Made by a program: the position numbers and the translations under genes. A stretch of DNA of 64,000 bases, taken from the NCBI RefSeq assembly GCF_004168035.1, contig NZ_SDPU01000027.1, positions 1 to 64,000 of the forward strand, in the 5' to 3' direction. Below the pieces are notes generated by a model. That model did not search any database, was not told the origin of the DNA, and was given only the letters and a program-made list of their open reading frames with translations. Below, piece by piece: positions 1-8,529 of this stretch. This DNA comes from Nocardioides iriomotensis. GTDB lineage: Bacteria; Actinomycetota; Actinomycetes; Propionibacteriales; Nocardioidaceae. Position 1 is the stretch's first letter. Each line of letters begins with the position of its first letter.

Positions 1-516
1 GGTGCGCATGTGGGTGACCGCGTTGGAGACGTCACCGGTGCCCGCCTCGCCCTTGGACCGGATCATCGCCGCACCCTCGGTGACCCGACGCAGCGCCTCA
101 CCGAGGTTGGTCGCGCCGCACACGAACGGCACCGTGAACGCCCACTTGTCGATGTGGTGGGCGTAGTCGGCCGGGGTCAGCACCTCGGACTCGTCGATGT
201 AGTCCACGCCCAACGACTGCAGCACCTGCGCCTCGACGAAGTGCCCGATCCGGGCCTTGGCCATCACCGGGATCGACACCGCCTCGATGATCCCGTCGAT
301 CATGTCCGGGTCGCTCATCCGGGACACGCCACCCTGGGCCCGGATGTCCGCCGGAACCCGCTCGAGCGCCATCACGGCGACCGCGCCGGCGTCCTCGGCG
401 ATCTTCGCCTGGTCCGGGGTGACCACGTCCATGATCACGCCGCCCTTGAGCATCTCGGCCATGCCGCGCTTGACGCCGGTGGTGCCCGTCCGGGCCTGGG
501 TGCTGCTGTCGTTCAC
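1..516 (-). CDS. pdxS: PLP synthase subunit PdxS, 3' end beyond the window
   Basis: This is the N-terminal 172 residues of the synthase subunit that makes pyridoxal 5'-phosphate from ribose 5-phosphate, glyceraldehyde 3-phosphate and ammonia supplied by the PdxT glutaminase. The gene runs off the left edge; the family is normally about 290-300 residues. The family active-site residues are visible: Asp30 in GGVIMDV, Lys88 in [10 protein letters not shown] and Lys155 in [11 protein letters not shown]. The start is GTG at 514-516, with AGAAGG about 11 nt upstream. It lies downstream of the PIM-lipid genes on the same strand; pdxS is near pimA in mycobacteria too. pdxT is expected just past the edge (inference). 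Confidence 0.95.
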   Translation of the reverse strand, partial: MNDSSTQARTGTTGVKRGMAEMLKGGVIMDVVTPDQAKIAEDAGAVAVMALERVPADIRAQGGVSRMSDPDMIDGIIEAVSIPVMAKARIGHFVEAQVLQSLGVDYIDESEVLTPADYAHHIDKWAFTVPFVCGATNLGEALRRVTEGAAMIRSKGEAGTGDVSNAVTHMRT

Positions 517-622
517 TTCTCGTCCGACCTTCTGGTTCTGGGATGTGCGGCCAGCCTACGACCCAGGAACCGGGACGCCCACGCCGGTCTCGGTCCGGTG
601 AACGCCGGGCGCAGGCGGCTGC

Positions 623-1159
623 TCAGTCGGCGAACGCCGGCGGCGGTACGTCGTCCAGGTCGACCGTGCGCAGCTCGGACGCACGGCCGGCCAGCCGCAG
701 CCACCGGACCCGGCGCCGGCTGCGCAGCGCCCGCGCCGTGACCACGACGTCGTTGTGGAAGCGCCGGGCCAGCTCGACCTTGCGGCAGCACGCCGCAATC
801 TCGTCGAGGAGCGGTGCGAGGTCCGGGCGGGCGCGCAGCTCGGCCACCTCGCCGGTGTCGGCGAGGACGGCGCGCAGCGTCTCCGACAGGTCGGACTCGG
901 CCGACTCCAGCTCCTCGGGCGCGGCCGCCCGCGCCTGGTGAGCGGCGTCGACCAGCAGCAGCGACCGGGCGGGGTCGAGGGTGTCGGACGTGGCGAGCTC
1001 CAGCGCGGCCCCGGACCGGCGCAGCAGCACCGCGTCGAGGGCCCCGCGCGCGACGTCGATCCGCCGGTGCATCTCGTCGAGGCGGTGCGCGGTCCACCAC
1101 AGCCACAGCCCCAGCACCACGAGCACCAGCGCGAGGGTCAGCCACCAGCCCCAGGGCAT
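623..1159 (-). CDS. LemA-like membrane protein
   Basis: This is a 178-residue protein with one membrane segment at about residues 3-22, followed by a long helical, probably cytoplasmic part. The segment RKVELARRFHNDVV followed by a basic stretch resembles the C-terminal helix of LemA-family proteins (RRFYNDAV pattern), so I call it LemA-like without assigning a function. Its ATG shares one base with the pimA stop (TGATG), so it is very likely translated with the PIM operon. In mycobacteria the equivalent slot next to pimA also holds an uncharacterised membrane protein. The C-terminal tail is charged and short. Confidence 0.75.
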   Translation of the reverse strand: MPWGWWLTLALVLVVLGLWLWWTAHRLDEMHRRIDVARGALDAVLLRRSGAALELATSDTLDPARSLLLVDAAHQARAAAPEELESAESDLSETLRAVLADTGEVAELRARPDLAPLLDEIAACCRKVELARRFHNDVVVTARALRSRRRVRWLRLAGRASELRTVDLDDVPPPAFAD

Positions 1160-2262
1160 CAGTCGGCTCCCGACACGGTCTCGTACACCTGGACGATCTT
1201 CGTCGCCACGGTGCTCCAGTCGTAGCGGCGCACGCCGACGGCGGCCGCCTCGTCGAGCGCTGTACGGCGGTCGGGGTGGTCGAGCAGGCCGGCCAGGTGT
1301 GCTGCGAGGTCGTCGACGTCCCCGGACCGGAAGAGCTCGCCGTACCGGCCGCCCTCGAGCACCCGGCTGAACGCGCCGATGTCGCTGGCGAGCACGGTGG
1401 CGCCGGCCGCCATCCCCTCGACCAGCACGATCCCGAACGACTCGCCGCCCGTGTTGGGCGCGACGTAGACGTCGGCGGTGCGGAGCGCGCTCGCCTTGTC
1501 CTCGTCGGAGGCCCGGCCGAGGAACGTCACCTGGTCGCGCACGCCCTCGGGCAGCGCGGCCCGGGCCCGGTCGATGTCTCCCCCGCCGACGACCAGGAGG
1601 CGCAGCCCGGGCCGCTGGGCGGCCACGCGCGCGAACGCCTCGCTCATCAGCGCGAAGCCCTTGCGTGGCTCGTCGATGCGACCGACGAACGCGACCGTCC
1701 CATCGGCGCCGCGCCACTCGGGGCGCGTCTGCGCGTGGGCGTAGTGGTCGACGTAGACACCGTTGGGGATCACCACCGGCTCGCCGCCGACGTGCGCCAC
1801 GAGGGTGCCGCGGGCGTGCTCGGACACGGCGATGCGTGCGGTGATCTTCTCCATCGACGGCCGCAGGATCGACGCGGACGCGGACATCGCGCGCGAGCGC
1901 ACGTTGGAGGTGTGAAAGGTGGCGACCACCGGGCACTCGGTCAGCCACAGGGCGAGCAGCGCGATGCTCGGGGTGGCCGGCTCGTGGATGTGCAGCACGT
2001 CGAAGCGGCCGTCCTTGAGCCACCGGCGCACCCGGGCCGCGACGACCGGCCCGAACGACAGCCGCGCCACGGACCCGTTGTAGGGCACCGGCACAGCACC
2101 CCCGGCGAGGGTGACGTAGGCCGGGACGTGGTCCTCCTCCCCCGGCGCGAGGACCGCGACGTCGTGACCGCGGGCGAGCAGCGCCTCGGCGAGGTCCTTC
2201 ACGTGGTTCTGCACGCCGCCCGGTGTGTCGAAGGAGTAGGGACAGACCAGGCCGACGCGCAT
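1159..2262 (-). CDS. pimA: phosphatidylinositol alpha-mannosyltransferase PimA
   Basis: This 367-residue GT4-family glycosyltransferase transfers the first mannose from GDP-mannose to phosphatidylinositol at the inner membrane face, the first step of PIM synthesis. The N-terminal Rossmann half begins MRVGLVCPYSFDTPGGVQNH, with the typical GG loop. The C-terminal nucleotide-sugar half has FVGRIDEPRKG and the E-x7-E type motif GGESFGIVLVEGMAAG. No signal peptide is present, as expected for a peripheral enzyme. The start overlaps the patA stop by one base and its stop overlaps the next gene, so the operon is tightly coupled. The order pgsA-patA-pimA matches the mycobacterial PIM cluster. Confidence 0.95.
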   Translation of the reverse strand: MRVGLVCPYSFDTPGGVQNHVKDLAEALLARGHDVAVLAPGEEDHVPAYVTLAGGAVPVPYNGSVARLSFGPVVAARVRRWLKDGRFDVLHIHEPATPSIALLALWLTECPVVATFHTSNVRSRAMSASASILRPSMEKITARIAVSEHARGTLVAHVGGEPVVIPNGVYVDHYAHAQTRPEWRGADGTVAFVGRIDEPRKGFALMSEAFARVAAQRPGLRLLVVGGGDIDRARAALPEGVRDQVTFLGRASDEDKASALRTADVYVAPNTGGESFGIVLVEGMAAGATVLASDIGAFSRVLEGGRYGELFRSGDVDDLAAHLAGLLDHPDRRTALDEAAAVGVRRYDWSTVATKIVQVYETVSGAD

Positions 2263-3197
2263 CAGGCGCCGTCCCGGGAGGGACGCGGCGGCCGCGGCGC
2301 GAGGTCGGCGACGAACACCTTCTGCATCATGTGCCAGTCGACCGGGTCGGCGGCGATGCCGGCGCTGAACGCGTCCGCGACGCCCTGCATCATCGCCACG
2401 ATCCCGTCGTCGCCCGGCGCGTGCGGCACCGGTGGGTGGAAGGTGAGCTCGAGGTCGCGGCCACGGTAGGCCAGGGTGACCGGCACGAGGTCGACGCCGG
2501 TGGCGCGCGCCAGCACCGCGGGACCGCGCGGCATCCGGGCGGGCTCCCCGAGCAGGTCCACGTCGACGCCGCCGCGCGAGAGGTCCCGGTCGGCCAGGAG
2601 GCAGACCAGCCGGCCCTCGCGGACGGCGTCGATGAGCCGGCGCAGCGGCGGCGGGCCGCCGGTCAGCGGCAGGATCTCCATGCCCAGCCCGGCGCGGAAC
2701 GCCACGAACTCGTCGTAGAGCCGGGTCGGCTCGAGCCGCTCGGCGACCGTCGTGACCGGCATGCCGGTGGCGCACGCCCAGGCACCGGCCCAGTCCCAGT
2801 TGCCCATGTGCGGCAGCGCGGCGACCACCCCGCGCCCCGCCGACACCGGACCGCGCAGCCGCTCCTCGCCCCGCACGCGGGTACGGGCGACGACGTCGTC
2901 GATGTCCCACGACGGCAGCCGGAACGACTCGCACCAGTAGCGCAGGTAGGACCGGACACCGGCCCGCACCGTCGCGTCGAGGTCGTCGGCGGGAACGGTG
3001 CGCGCGAGGTTGGCCCGCAGCCGCTGGACGCTGCGCCCGTCGCGGGCGTGGATGCCGTCGGCGATCCGGTCGAACGTCGCGCGCGCGGCGGGCTCGGGCA
3101 GCAGCCGGACGGCCCGCCAGCCGGTGAGGTACGCCGCCGTGACACCGTGCCCCGACGCCGCCGACACGGCCCGCCGCAGGCCGCCCTGGACGTCCAT
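2262..3197 (-). CDS. patA: PIM acyltransferase PatA (lysophospholipid acyltransferase family)
   Basis: This 311-residue protein belongs to the LPLAT family. In mycobacteria PatA acylates the 6-position of the PIM mannose at the cytoplasmic membrane. The acyltransferase block is visible as ALPHMGNWDWAG at about residues 130-141, in which His pairs with a downstream acid as in the HX4D/E motif. Further conserved blocks are LLADRDLSRGGV and a C-terminal DPVDWHMMQKVF. It lies between pgsA and pimA with a 3-nt gap on one side and a one-base overlap on the other. The mannoside substrate is inferred from gene order. Confidence 0.92.
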   Translation of the reverse strand: MDVQGGLRRAVSAASGHGVTAAYLTGWRAVRLLPEPAARATFDRIADGIHARDGRSVQRLRANLARTVPADDLDATVRAGVRSYLRYWCESFRLPSWDIDDVVARTRVRGEERLRGPVSAGRGVVAALPHMGNWDWAGAWACATGMPVTTVAERLEPTRLYDEFVAFRAGLGMEILPLTGGPPPLRRLIDAVREGRLVCLLADRDLSRGGVDVDLLGEPARMPRGPAVLARATGVDLVPVTLAYRGRDLELTFHPPVPHAPGDDGIVAMMQGVADAFSAGIAADPVDWHMMQKVFVADLAPRPPRPSRDGA

Positions 3198-3200
3198 CGG

Positions 3201-3812
3201 CTACGCCGTCGCCGCGAGGGCCTGGCGTCGTACCGCGAGGATCCGCTGGACCACCGTCACCGTGCTGGCCAGCGCGAGCACGCCGAGCGTGAAGGGGACG
3301 AACCAGGCCTGCCCGAAGATCTCCGAGAACCCCGTCATCACCAGGATCGCGACGAGACGGTCGGCGCGCTCGGCGATCCCGCCCTTGGCCTCCATGCCCA
3401 GCGACTCGGCGCGGGCCCGGGCGTAGGACGTGGTCGCGCCCATCACCAGGCAGTAGAGCGCGAGCCCCGCCCACAGGTCCGAGTGCCCCGGCCCCATGAA
3501 GTAGAGGACGAGCCCGCCGAACACCGCGGCGTCGCCCAGCCGGTCGAGCGTGGAGTCCAGGAACGCGCCCCAGGCGGACGACTTCCCGGAGAGCCGGGCC
3601 ATCTGCCCGTCGACCATGTCGCTGAACACGAACGCGGTGATCACGAGCACGCCGGCGAGCAGCTGTCCGCGCGGGAAGAAGAACAGCGCGCCGAAGGCGA
3701 CGCCGAGAGTGCCCACGACGGTCACGGCGTCGGGGCTGATGCCCAGGCGCAGGAACAGCCGCGCGACCGGGGAGATCACGCGGGCCCAGAAGTCACGGAA
3801 GCGGTTCAGCAT
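3201..3812 (-). CDS. pgsA: phosphatidylinositol phosphate synthase (CDP-alcohol phosphatidyltransferase)
   Basis: This 203-residue polytopic membrane enzyme transfers the phosphatidyl group from CDP-diacylglycerol to inositol 1-phosphate, supplying the lipid for PimA. The full family signature D-x2-D-G-x2-A-R-x8-G-x3-D-x3-D is present at about residues 64-90 (DMVDGQMAR, then GAFLDSTLD). Several hydrophobic segments follow and the C-terminus is basic. The start is ATG, 33 nt after the HIT gene stop. Inositol phosphate rather than glycerol phosphate as acceptor is inferred from the adjacent PIM genes; it is the PgsA1-type position. Confidence 0.93.
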   Translation of the reverse strand: MLNRFRDFWARVISPVARLFLRLGISPDAVTVVGTLGVAFGALFFFPRGQLLAGVLVITAFVFSDMVDGQMARLSGKSSAWGAFLDSTLDRLGDAAVFGGLVLYFMGPGHSDLWAGLALYCLVMGATTSYARARAESLGMEAKGGIAERADRLVAILVMTGFSEIFGQAWFVPFTLGVLALASTVTVVQRILAVRRQALAATA

Positions 3813-3844
3813 GGCGAGAGCAGGCTAACGGCAGCGGGCCCGGG

Positions 3845-4390
3845 TCAGGCCGGCCACGCCGACGCGAGCAGCGAGCGCGTCTCGGACATCAGCTGGGGCA
3901 GCGTGCGGGTGCGGCCGATGATCGGCATGAAGTTCTGGTCGCCGGCCCAGCGCGGCACCACGTGCTGGTGCAGGTGCGCGGCGATGCCCGCGCCGGCGAC
4001 CGAGCCCTGGTTCATCCCGATGTTGAACCCGTGCGCCCCGGACACCTCGCGGATCACCCGCATGGCGGTCTGGGTCAGCCGCGCGACCTCGTCGGTCTCC
4101 TCGTCGGTCAGCTCGGTGTAGTCGGCGACGTGCCGGAACGGGCACACCATCAGGTGACCCGGGCTGTACGGGTACAGGTTGAGCACGACGAACGCCGTCC
4201 CGCCGCGGTGGACGACCAGCCCCTCCTCGTCGGTGAGGGTCGGCATCCGGCAGAACGGGCACTCCCCCGCCGTGCTGTCGGCGGGCTTGTTCTGGCCGCG
4301 GATGTAGGCCATCCGGTGCGGGGTCCACAGCCGCTCGAGCTCGTCGGGGACCCCCGCACCGTCCTGGTGGTGCGTGTCGTCGTCGCCCAC
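3845..4390 (-). CDS. HIT-domain nucleotide phosphorylase/hydrolase
   Basis: This 181-residue histidine-triad protein carries HLHQHVVPRW near residue 142 and an upstream CPFC zinc knuckle near residue 44. The mycobacterial orthologue in the same neighbourhood (next to thrS and pgsA) acts on diadenosine tetraphosphate. That fits the location, because aminoacyl-tRNA synthetases such as ThrS make Ap4A as a by-product. The start is GTG at 4388-4390, three bases after the thrS stop, so the two are cotranscribed. The phosphorylase activity is inferred from that orthologue; the HIT fold is clear from the motif. Confidence 0.9.
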   Translation of the reverse strand: MGDDDTHHQDGAGVPDELERLWTPHRMAYIRGQNKPADSTAGECPFCRMPTLTDEEGLVVHRGGTAFVVLNLYPYSPGHLMVCPFRHVADYTELTDEETDEVARLTQTAMRVIREVSGAHGFNIGMNQGSVAGAGIAAHLHQHVVPRWAGDQNFMPIIGRTRTLPQLMSETRSLLASAWPA

Positions 4391-4393
4391 CGG

Positions 4394-6382
4394 TCAGACC
4401 TGCGTGCGCGCGGCGATCGCCTCGGTGACGCGGGCGATCGCGTCGTCGACGGAGACGCCGTTGTCCTGGTGGCCGTCCCGGTAGCGGAAGGACACCGCGC
4501 CGGCCGCCATGTCGTCGTCACCGGCGATCAGCATGAACGGCACCTTCTGCAGCTGCGCGTTGCGGATCTTCTTCTGCATGCGGTCGTCGGAGTCGTCGAC
4601 CTCGACGCGCACGCCCGCGGCGCGGAACCGCGCGGCCACCTCGGCGAGGTAGTCGTTGTGCCGCTCGGCGATCGGGATCGCCTGCACCTGCACGGGCGCC
4701 AGCCAGGGCGGGAAGGAGCCGGCGTAGTGCTCGACCAGCACGCCGAAGAACCGCTCGATCGACCCGAACTTGGCGGAGTGGATCATCACCGGCTGCTGCC
4801 GGCTGCCGTCGGCGGCCTGGTACTCGAGCCCGAAGCCCTTGGGCTGGTTGAAGTCGTACTGGATGGTCGACATCTGCCAGGTGCGGCCGATCGCGTCCCG
4901 GGCCTGGACGGAGATCTTCGGGCCGTAGAAGGCCGCGCCGCCCGGGTCGGGCACCAGCTCGAGGCCGGTCTCCTTGGCGACGTCCTCCAGCACCTGGGTG
5001 GCGACCGCCCAGTCCTCGTCGGAACCGACGAACTTGTCCTTCTTGGAGTCGTCGCGGGTGGACATCTCCAGGTAGTAGTCGTCGAGGCCGAAGTCGCGCA
5101 GCAGCCCGAGCACGAAGTCGAGCAGGTGCTTGATCTCGCCGGGTGCCTGCTCGGGGGTGACGTAGGAGTGCGAGTCGTCCTGGGTCAGGCCGCGCACCCG
5201 GGTGAGGCCGTGCACGACGCCGGACTTCTCGTAGCGGTAGACCGACCCGAACTCGAACAGCCGCAGCGGCAGCTCGCGGTAGGACCGCCCGCGCGACCTG
5301 AAGATCAGGTTGTGCATCGGGCAGTTCATCGCCTTCAGGTAGTAGTTGGCGCCCTCGAACTCGATCGGGGGGAACATCGTGTCGGCGTAGTACGGCAGGT
5401 GCCCGGAGGTGTGGAACAGCCCCTCCTTCGAGATGTGCGGGGTGCCGACGTAGTCGAAGCCCTCCTCGATGTGCCGGCGGCGGACGTAGTCCTCCATCTC
5501 GCGCTTGATCACGCCGCCCTTGGGGTGGAAGACCACGAGGCCGGAGCCGATCTCGTCGGGGAACGAGAACAGGTCGAGGTCGCGGCCGAGCTTGCGGTGG
5601 TCGCGGCGCTCGGCCTCCTCGATCCGGTGCAGGTGCTCCTCGAGCGCCTCCTTGGACTCCCAGGCGGTGCCGTAGATGCGCTGGAGCTGCTTGTTGTTCT
5701 CGTCGCCGCGCCAGTAGGCCGCCGCCGAGCGCATCAGCTTGAACGCCGGGATCCGCTTCGTCGTGGGCAGGTGCGGGCCGCGGCACAGGTCGCCCCAGGC
5801 GACGTCGCCGTTGCGGCGCACGTTGTCGTAGATGGTGAGCTCGCCGGCGCCGACCTCGACGCTCGCGCCCTCGGCCGCGCCCTCGGCGTTGCCGGAGCCC
5901 TTCAGCCCGATCAGCTCGATCTTGTAGGGCTCGTCCTTCAGCTCGGCGACCGCGTCGGCGTCGCTGATCGGCCGGCGGGAGAACTTCTGCCCCTCCTTGA
6001 CGATCTTGCGCATCCGCGACTCGATCTTCTCGAGGTCCTCCGGGACGAACGGGGTCTCGACGTCGAAGTCGTAGTAGAAGCCGTTCTCGACCGGCGGGCC
6101 GATGCCGAGCTTGGCGTCGGGGAACAGCTCCTGCACCGCCTGCGCCATCACGTGGGCGGTCGAGTGGCGCAGGATGTCGCGGCCGTCGGCCGAGTCGATC
6201 GCGACCGCCTCGACCTCGGCGCCGTCGGCCAGCTCGTGCGCCAGGTCGCGCAGCGCCCCGTCGACGCGGGCGGCGATGACGCTCGGGTCCTCGACGAACA
6301 GCTCCCAGGCCTTGGTGCCCGTCGTCAGGGTGCGCTCGTCTCGCTCGTCTGCGGCGATGACGGTGACCTTGATCTCGGACAC
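4394..6382 (-). CDS. thrS: threonyl-tRNA synthetase
   Basis: This 662-residue class II synthetase charges tRNA-Thr. The N-terminal TGS domain (about residues 1-65) is followed by the second additional editing domain with the [11 protein letters not shown] block, the catalytic core, and a C-terminal anticodon-binding domain. The zinc-binding cysteine lies in MNCPMHN. Motif 2 is seen as [11 protein letters not shown] and motif 3 as [13 protein letters not shown]. The usual motif-3 lead-in HRA reads HSA here. The start is GTG, with AGAGAGG about 6-12 nt upstream. It heads the minus-strand operon through pimA. I see no T-box leader. Confidence 0.97.
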   Translation of the reverse strand: MSEIKVTVIAADERDERTLTTGTKAWELFVEDPSVIAARVDGALRDLAHELADGAEVEAVAIDSADGRDILRHSTAHVMAQAVQELFPDAKLGIGPPVENGFYYDFDVETPFVPEDLEKIESRMRKIVKEGQKFSRRPISDADAVAELKDEPYKIELIGLKGSGNAEGAAEGASVEVGAGELTIYDNVRRNGDVAWGDLCRGPHLPTTKRIPAFKLMRSAAAYWRGDENNKQLQRIYGTAWESKEALEEHLHRIEEAERRDHRKLGRDLDLFSFPDEIGSGLVVFHPKGGVIKREMEDYVRRRHIEEGFDYVGTPHISKEGLFHTSGHLPYYADTMFPPIEFEGANYYLKAMNCPMHNLIFRSRGRSYRELPLRLFEFGSVYRYEKSGVVHGLTRVRGLTQDDSHSYVTPEQAPGEIKHLLDFVLGLLRDFGLDDYYLEMSTRDDSKKDKFVGSDEDWAVATQVLEDVAKETGLELVPDPGGAAFYGPKISVQARDAIGRTWQMSTIQYDFNQPKGFGLEYQAADGSRQQPVMIHSAKFGSIERFFGVLVEHYAGSFPPWLAPVQVQAIPIAERHNDYLAEVAARFRAAGVRVEVDDSDDRMQKKIRNAQLQKVPFMLIAGDDDMAAGAVSFRYRDGHQDNGVSVDDAIARVTEAIAARTQV

Positions 6383-6485
6383 GGTGGACCTCTCTGGTGA
6401 TCGGGAGTGGTGCTCGTCCTGCGGACTCGGTCAGGGTATCCAGCGCACGGCGCGGGGCGCTCGCGGGTTTCCGCCGCACGAAAAA

Positions 6486-6511
6486 AGGCCGCCTCGCGAG
6501 TGAGACGGCCT
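6486..6511 (-). terminator. rho-independent terminator after tRNA-Val(CAC)
   Basis: Read on the minus strand, an AGGCCG/CGGCCT stem with an inner CTC/GAG extension is followed directly by a run of six or more T. It lies 10 nt beyond the tRNA-Val 3' end and therefore ends the tRNA transcript before thrS. Confidence 0.85.
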
Positions 6512-6521
6512 CTCCGGTGTG

Positions 6522-6593
6522 TGGGCGATACTGGGTTCGAACCAGTGACCTCTTCGGTGTGAACGAAGCGCGCTACCACTGCGCCAATCGCCC
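6522..6593 (-). tRNA. tRNA-Val (CAC anticodon)
   Basis: A cloverleaf can be folded on the minus strand: acceptor GGGCGAT/ATCGCCC, anticodon stem CTTCG/CGAAG around the loop TTCACAC (anticodon CAC, reading GTG codons), and a T-arm containing GGTTCGAACC. The discriminator base is A. CCA is not encoded. It is nearly identical to the tRNA-Val(GAC) at 9702 apart from the anticodon arm. Confidence 0.96.
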
Positions 6594-6631
6594 GGTGCGC
6601 CGCAAAGGTTAGCGCATGATCCGGGGCGTCC

Positions 6632-7174
6632 TCACATCCCCGGGAGCTCGGGCACCCAGGCCGCTATGTCCTGGAGCACGTTCCAGCCGCCGACAGCGAA
6701 GTGCGGCCAGTCGAAGACCGCGACGTAGACCGCGACCAGCGCGACGACGGCGAGCACGGCGACGCCGGTGAGCAGCAGCCGCCGGCGGCGTACGGCGGGG
6801 TCGAGCGCGGCCGCGCGCTGCTGCGCCTTCTCGGCCTGGACGCGGGCCCAGTGCAGCCAGCGCTTGGCAAAGGCGAACTCGGTGGCGAGGATCGCCAGGC
6901 CGAGCGGGATCAGCACGAAGGCCGGGCCGGGGGTGACCAGCATCACCACGCCGACGACGGTCACGAGGGTGCCGACGACGCCGACGACGATCTTGGTGGA
7001 CAGGGACAGGACCGGGTGGGCATGGAAGATCCGGTGCACCCGCGCGCGGAATCCGTGCGGCGGCTCCGGCTCTGGACCGGACCGGCCGTGCGCCGGACGG
7101 TCATCCGACGTAAGGTCCGCGACGTCGTCGGGCATGGCACCTCGGGTCTCGTGGGCCTCCGCAGAGGGTGTCAT
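6632..7174 (-). CDS. PGPGW-type transmembrane protein (TIGR02611-like)
   Basis: This 180-residue membrane protein of unknown function has an acidic N-terminal tail and a hydrophobic core at about residues 65-110. That core contains VTPGPAFVLIPLGLAILATEF, which matches the PGPGW transmembrane pattern. A charged coiled stretch (RVQAEKAQQRAAAL) follows, then one more membrane helix near the C-terminus. I use the ATG at 7172-7174. An internal ATG at about 7136, preceded by GAGGTG, is an equally good start and would shorten the protein by 13 residues. It stands alone and is divergent from the SsgA-like gene. Confidence 0.75.
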   Translation of the reverse strand: MTPSAEAHETRGAMPDDVADLTSDDRPAHGRSGPEPEPPHGFRARVHRIFHAHPVLSLSTKIVVGVVGTLVTVVGVVMLVTPGPAFVLIPLGLAILATEFAFAKRWLHWARVQAEKAQQRAAALDPAVRRRRLLLTGVAVLAVVALVAVYVAVFDWPHFAVGGWNVLQDIAAWVPELPGM

Positions 7175-7208
7175 CCGGCAGGTGAGACGAGCGTAACGAG
7201 CCTCTGGT

Positions 7209-7266
7209 TGACCGTTCGGAGGGTCGATGTGGACCAAATGGGACACATCGACCAACCGAACGGTCA
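7209..7266. repeat. 58-bp inverted repeat upstream of the SsgA-like gene
   Basis: Two 23-bp arms (starting TGACCGTTCGG and ending CCGAACGGTCA) match except for one 2-bp mismatch and flank a 12-bp spacer. The centre reads GTGGACC-AA-ATGGGACAC. It lies in the 195-bp gap between the divergent PGPGW and SsgA-like genes, so it may be an operator or form a cruciform. The centre contains a GACAC pentamer, the core that WhiA recognises in Streptomyces; any link is inference. Confidence 0.7.
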
Positions 7267-7369
7267 TTGCTTGAAAAAAGTGCCGAGATTCGTTTGGAAC
7301 TCCGTCACGACGCCTACTACTTGGCGTCTCACTGCCGAAGTCCGGAGGGGATGACCTGGGAGGAACGAG

Positions 7370-7822
7370 ATGGAGTACTCGATGAACTACTCGATGAACG
7401 CCGCGCCGGCCACGGTGACGCAGCCGGTGCGCCTCGAGCTGATCGACGCGTCGGGTGCCGCGACGCCGCTGGAGGCCGAGCTGCGCTACGACGCCACCGA
7501 CCCGTTCGCGGTGACGACGGTGTTCATGACCGGCCACAGCGAGGTCCGCTGGACCTTCGGTCGGGACCTGCTGGCCGAGGGCCTCTACGAGCCCGCCGGT
7601 GACGGCGACGTGCACGTCTGGCCGTGCCTCGACAGCAACGGCCACGCCGTGGTGATCATCGAGCTCTGCTCCCCTGACGGCGAGGCGCTGGTCCAGGCCC
7701 GCACCGGGGACCTGCGCTCCTTCGTCGACCGCATGAACAAGGCGGTCAAGCCGGGCTCCGAGTCCGAGCTGATCGACATCGACGCCACCATCGCGTCGAT
7801 CTTCGCGGCCGAGGCCGCCTGA
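7370..7822 (+). CDS. SsgA-like (SALP) cell-division regulator
   Basis: This 150-residue protein has the SsgA/SsgB family pattern: ELRYDATDPFAV, then W-F-R-DLLAEGLYEPAGDGDV, then VWP, then LCSPDGEALVQA and a C-terminal block of hydrophobic and acidic residues. In Streptomyces these proteins guide septum placement, and SsgB recruits FtsZ. The match to the SsgB-like core is good, but the exact paralogue cannot be set without an alignment. The ATG is preceded by GGGAGGAACGAG. The 58-bp inverted repeat upstream is a plausible control site. The stop is followed by a short hairpin. Confidence 0.9.
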   Translation: MEYSMNYSMNAAPATVTQPVRLELIDASGAATPLEAELRYDATDPFAVTTVFMTGHSEVRWTFGRDLLAEGLYEPAGDGDVHVWPCLDSNGHAVVIIELCSPDGEALVQARTGDLRSFVDRMNKAVKPGSESELIDIDATIASIFAAEAA

Positions 7823-7839
7823 GCCGACCCGCTGTCCGC

Positions 7840-7858
7840 ACCGCCGTCGAACGGCGGT
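7840..7858 (+). terminator. hairpin after the SsgA-like gene
   Basis: A perfect 8-bp stem (ACCGCCGT/ACGGCGGT) with a 3-nt loop starts 17 nt after the stop codon. No T-run follows, which is common for actinobacterial terminators. Confidence 0.5.
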
Positions 7859-7966
7859 CCGTGCCCTAGGGTTGGCGGGGAGGACCAACCCCCGGAGCGC
7901 ACGGAACCGCCGGCGACCGGGCCGACCTGCCGGCCACGAGCCGGCACAGGTGAGGCGTGACGACAG

Positions 7967-8521
7967 GTGCTGTTCAGCCATGACACCGAGCACTCCCTCG
8001 CCTGCGCGGTCGAGCTGGTCAACTCCGCGCCCCGGGGCGCCAACGACGAGGGCCTGCCCGACCTGAACGCGCTGCGGGAGTTCGTCGTCCGCCACGACGT
8101 CAGCGAGGTGGGCCGGCTCAGCGGCGCCGACCTGCAGGCCGTCCAGGACCTGCGCGAGGCGATCCGTCCCGTCTTCTCGGCCCCCGACGACCGCACCGCT
8201 GCCGCCGTCGTCAACACCCTGGTCTCCCAGGCGGGTGTCACCCCGCGGCTGACCGACCACGACGGCTACGACTGGCACATCCACTACTTCACCCCGGGCG
8301 CCAGCCTCGCCGACCACCTCGCGATCGACTGCGGGATGGCCCTCGCCCACGTCGTGGCCAGCGGCGAGCACGAGCGGCTGCGCCGGTGCGAGGCGCCCGA
8401 CTGCGAGCAGGTCCTCGTCGACCTCTCCCGCAACCGCTCCAAGCGCTACTGCGACGCGCGCACCTGCGGCAACCGCCTGCACGTCGCGGCCTACCGCGAG
8501 CGCCAGCGCGCCGCGCAGTAG
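7967..8521 (+). CDS. CGNR zinc-finger protein (ABATE domain)
   Basis: This 184-residue protein has an N-terminal all-helical ABATE-like domain (start LFSHDTEHSLACAVELVN) and a C-terminal CGNR zinc finger at about residues 140-178. The four cysteines are visible as RRCEAPDC and KRYCDARTCGNR. CGNR proteins are thought to be DNA-binding regulators, often in stress or virulence contexts; the target is unknown here. The GTG start at 7967 is weakly supported by ACAGG. The upstream 144-bp gap holds an imperfect GGGTTGG/CCAACCC dyad and a TAGGGT -10-like box. The gene is monocistronic and convergent with the aminotransferase-like gene. Confidence 0.88.
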   Translation: MLFSHDTEHSLACAVELVNSAPRGANDEGLPDLNALREFVVRHDVSEVGRLSGADLQAVQDLREAIRPVFSAPDDRTAAAVVNTLVSQAGVTPRLTDHDGYDWHIHYFTPGASLADHLAIDCGMALAHVVASGEHERLRRCEAPDCEQVLVDLSRNRSKRYCDARTCGNRLHVAAYRERQRAAQ

Positions 8522-8529
8522 CGGCGGAC

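Noticed and set aside
1159-3474. A 771-codon minus frame spanning pimA and the region upstream
   Set aside because: Only the last 367 codons (pimA) read as protein; the upstream part is an out-of-frame shadow of patA.
3962-6400. An 812-codon open frame on the plus strand opposite thrS
   Set aside because: It is antisense to a clear thrS, has the Arg/Val/Gly/Asp-rich composition of GC-driven shadows, and has no domain.
6383-6480. A T-box or attenuator before thrS
   Set aside because: The 5' leader is short, has no specifier hairpin or T-box sequence, and the start codon has an ordinary SD site.
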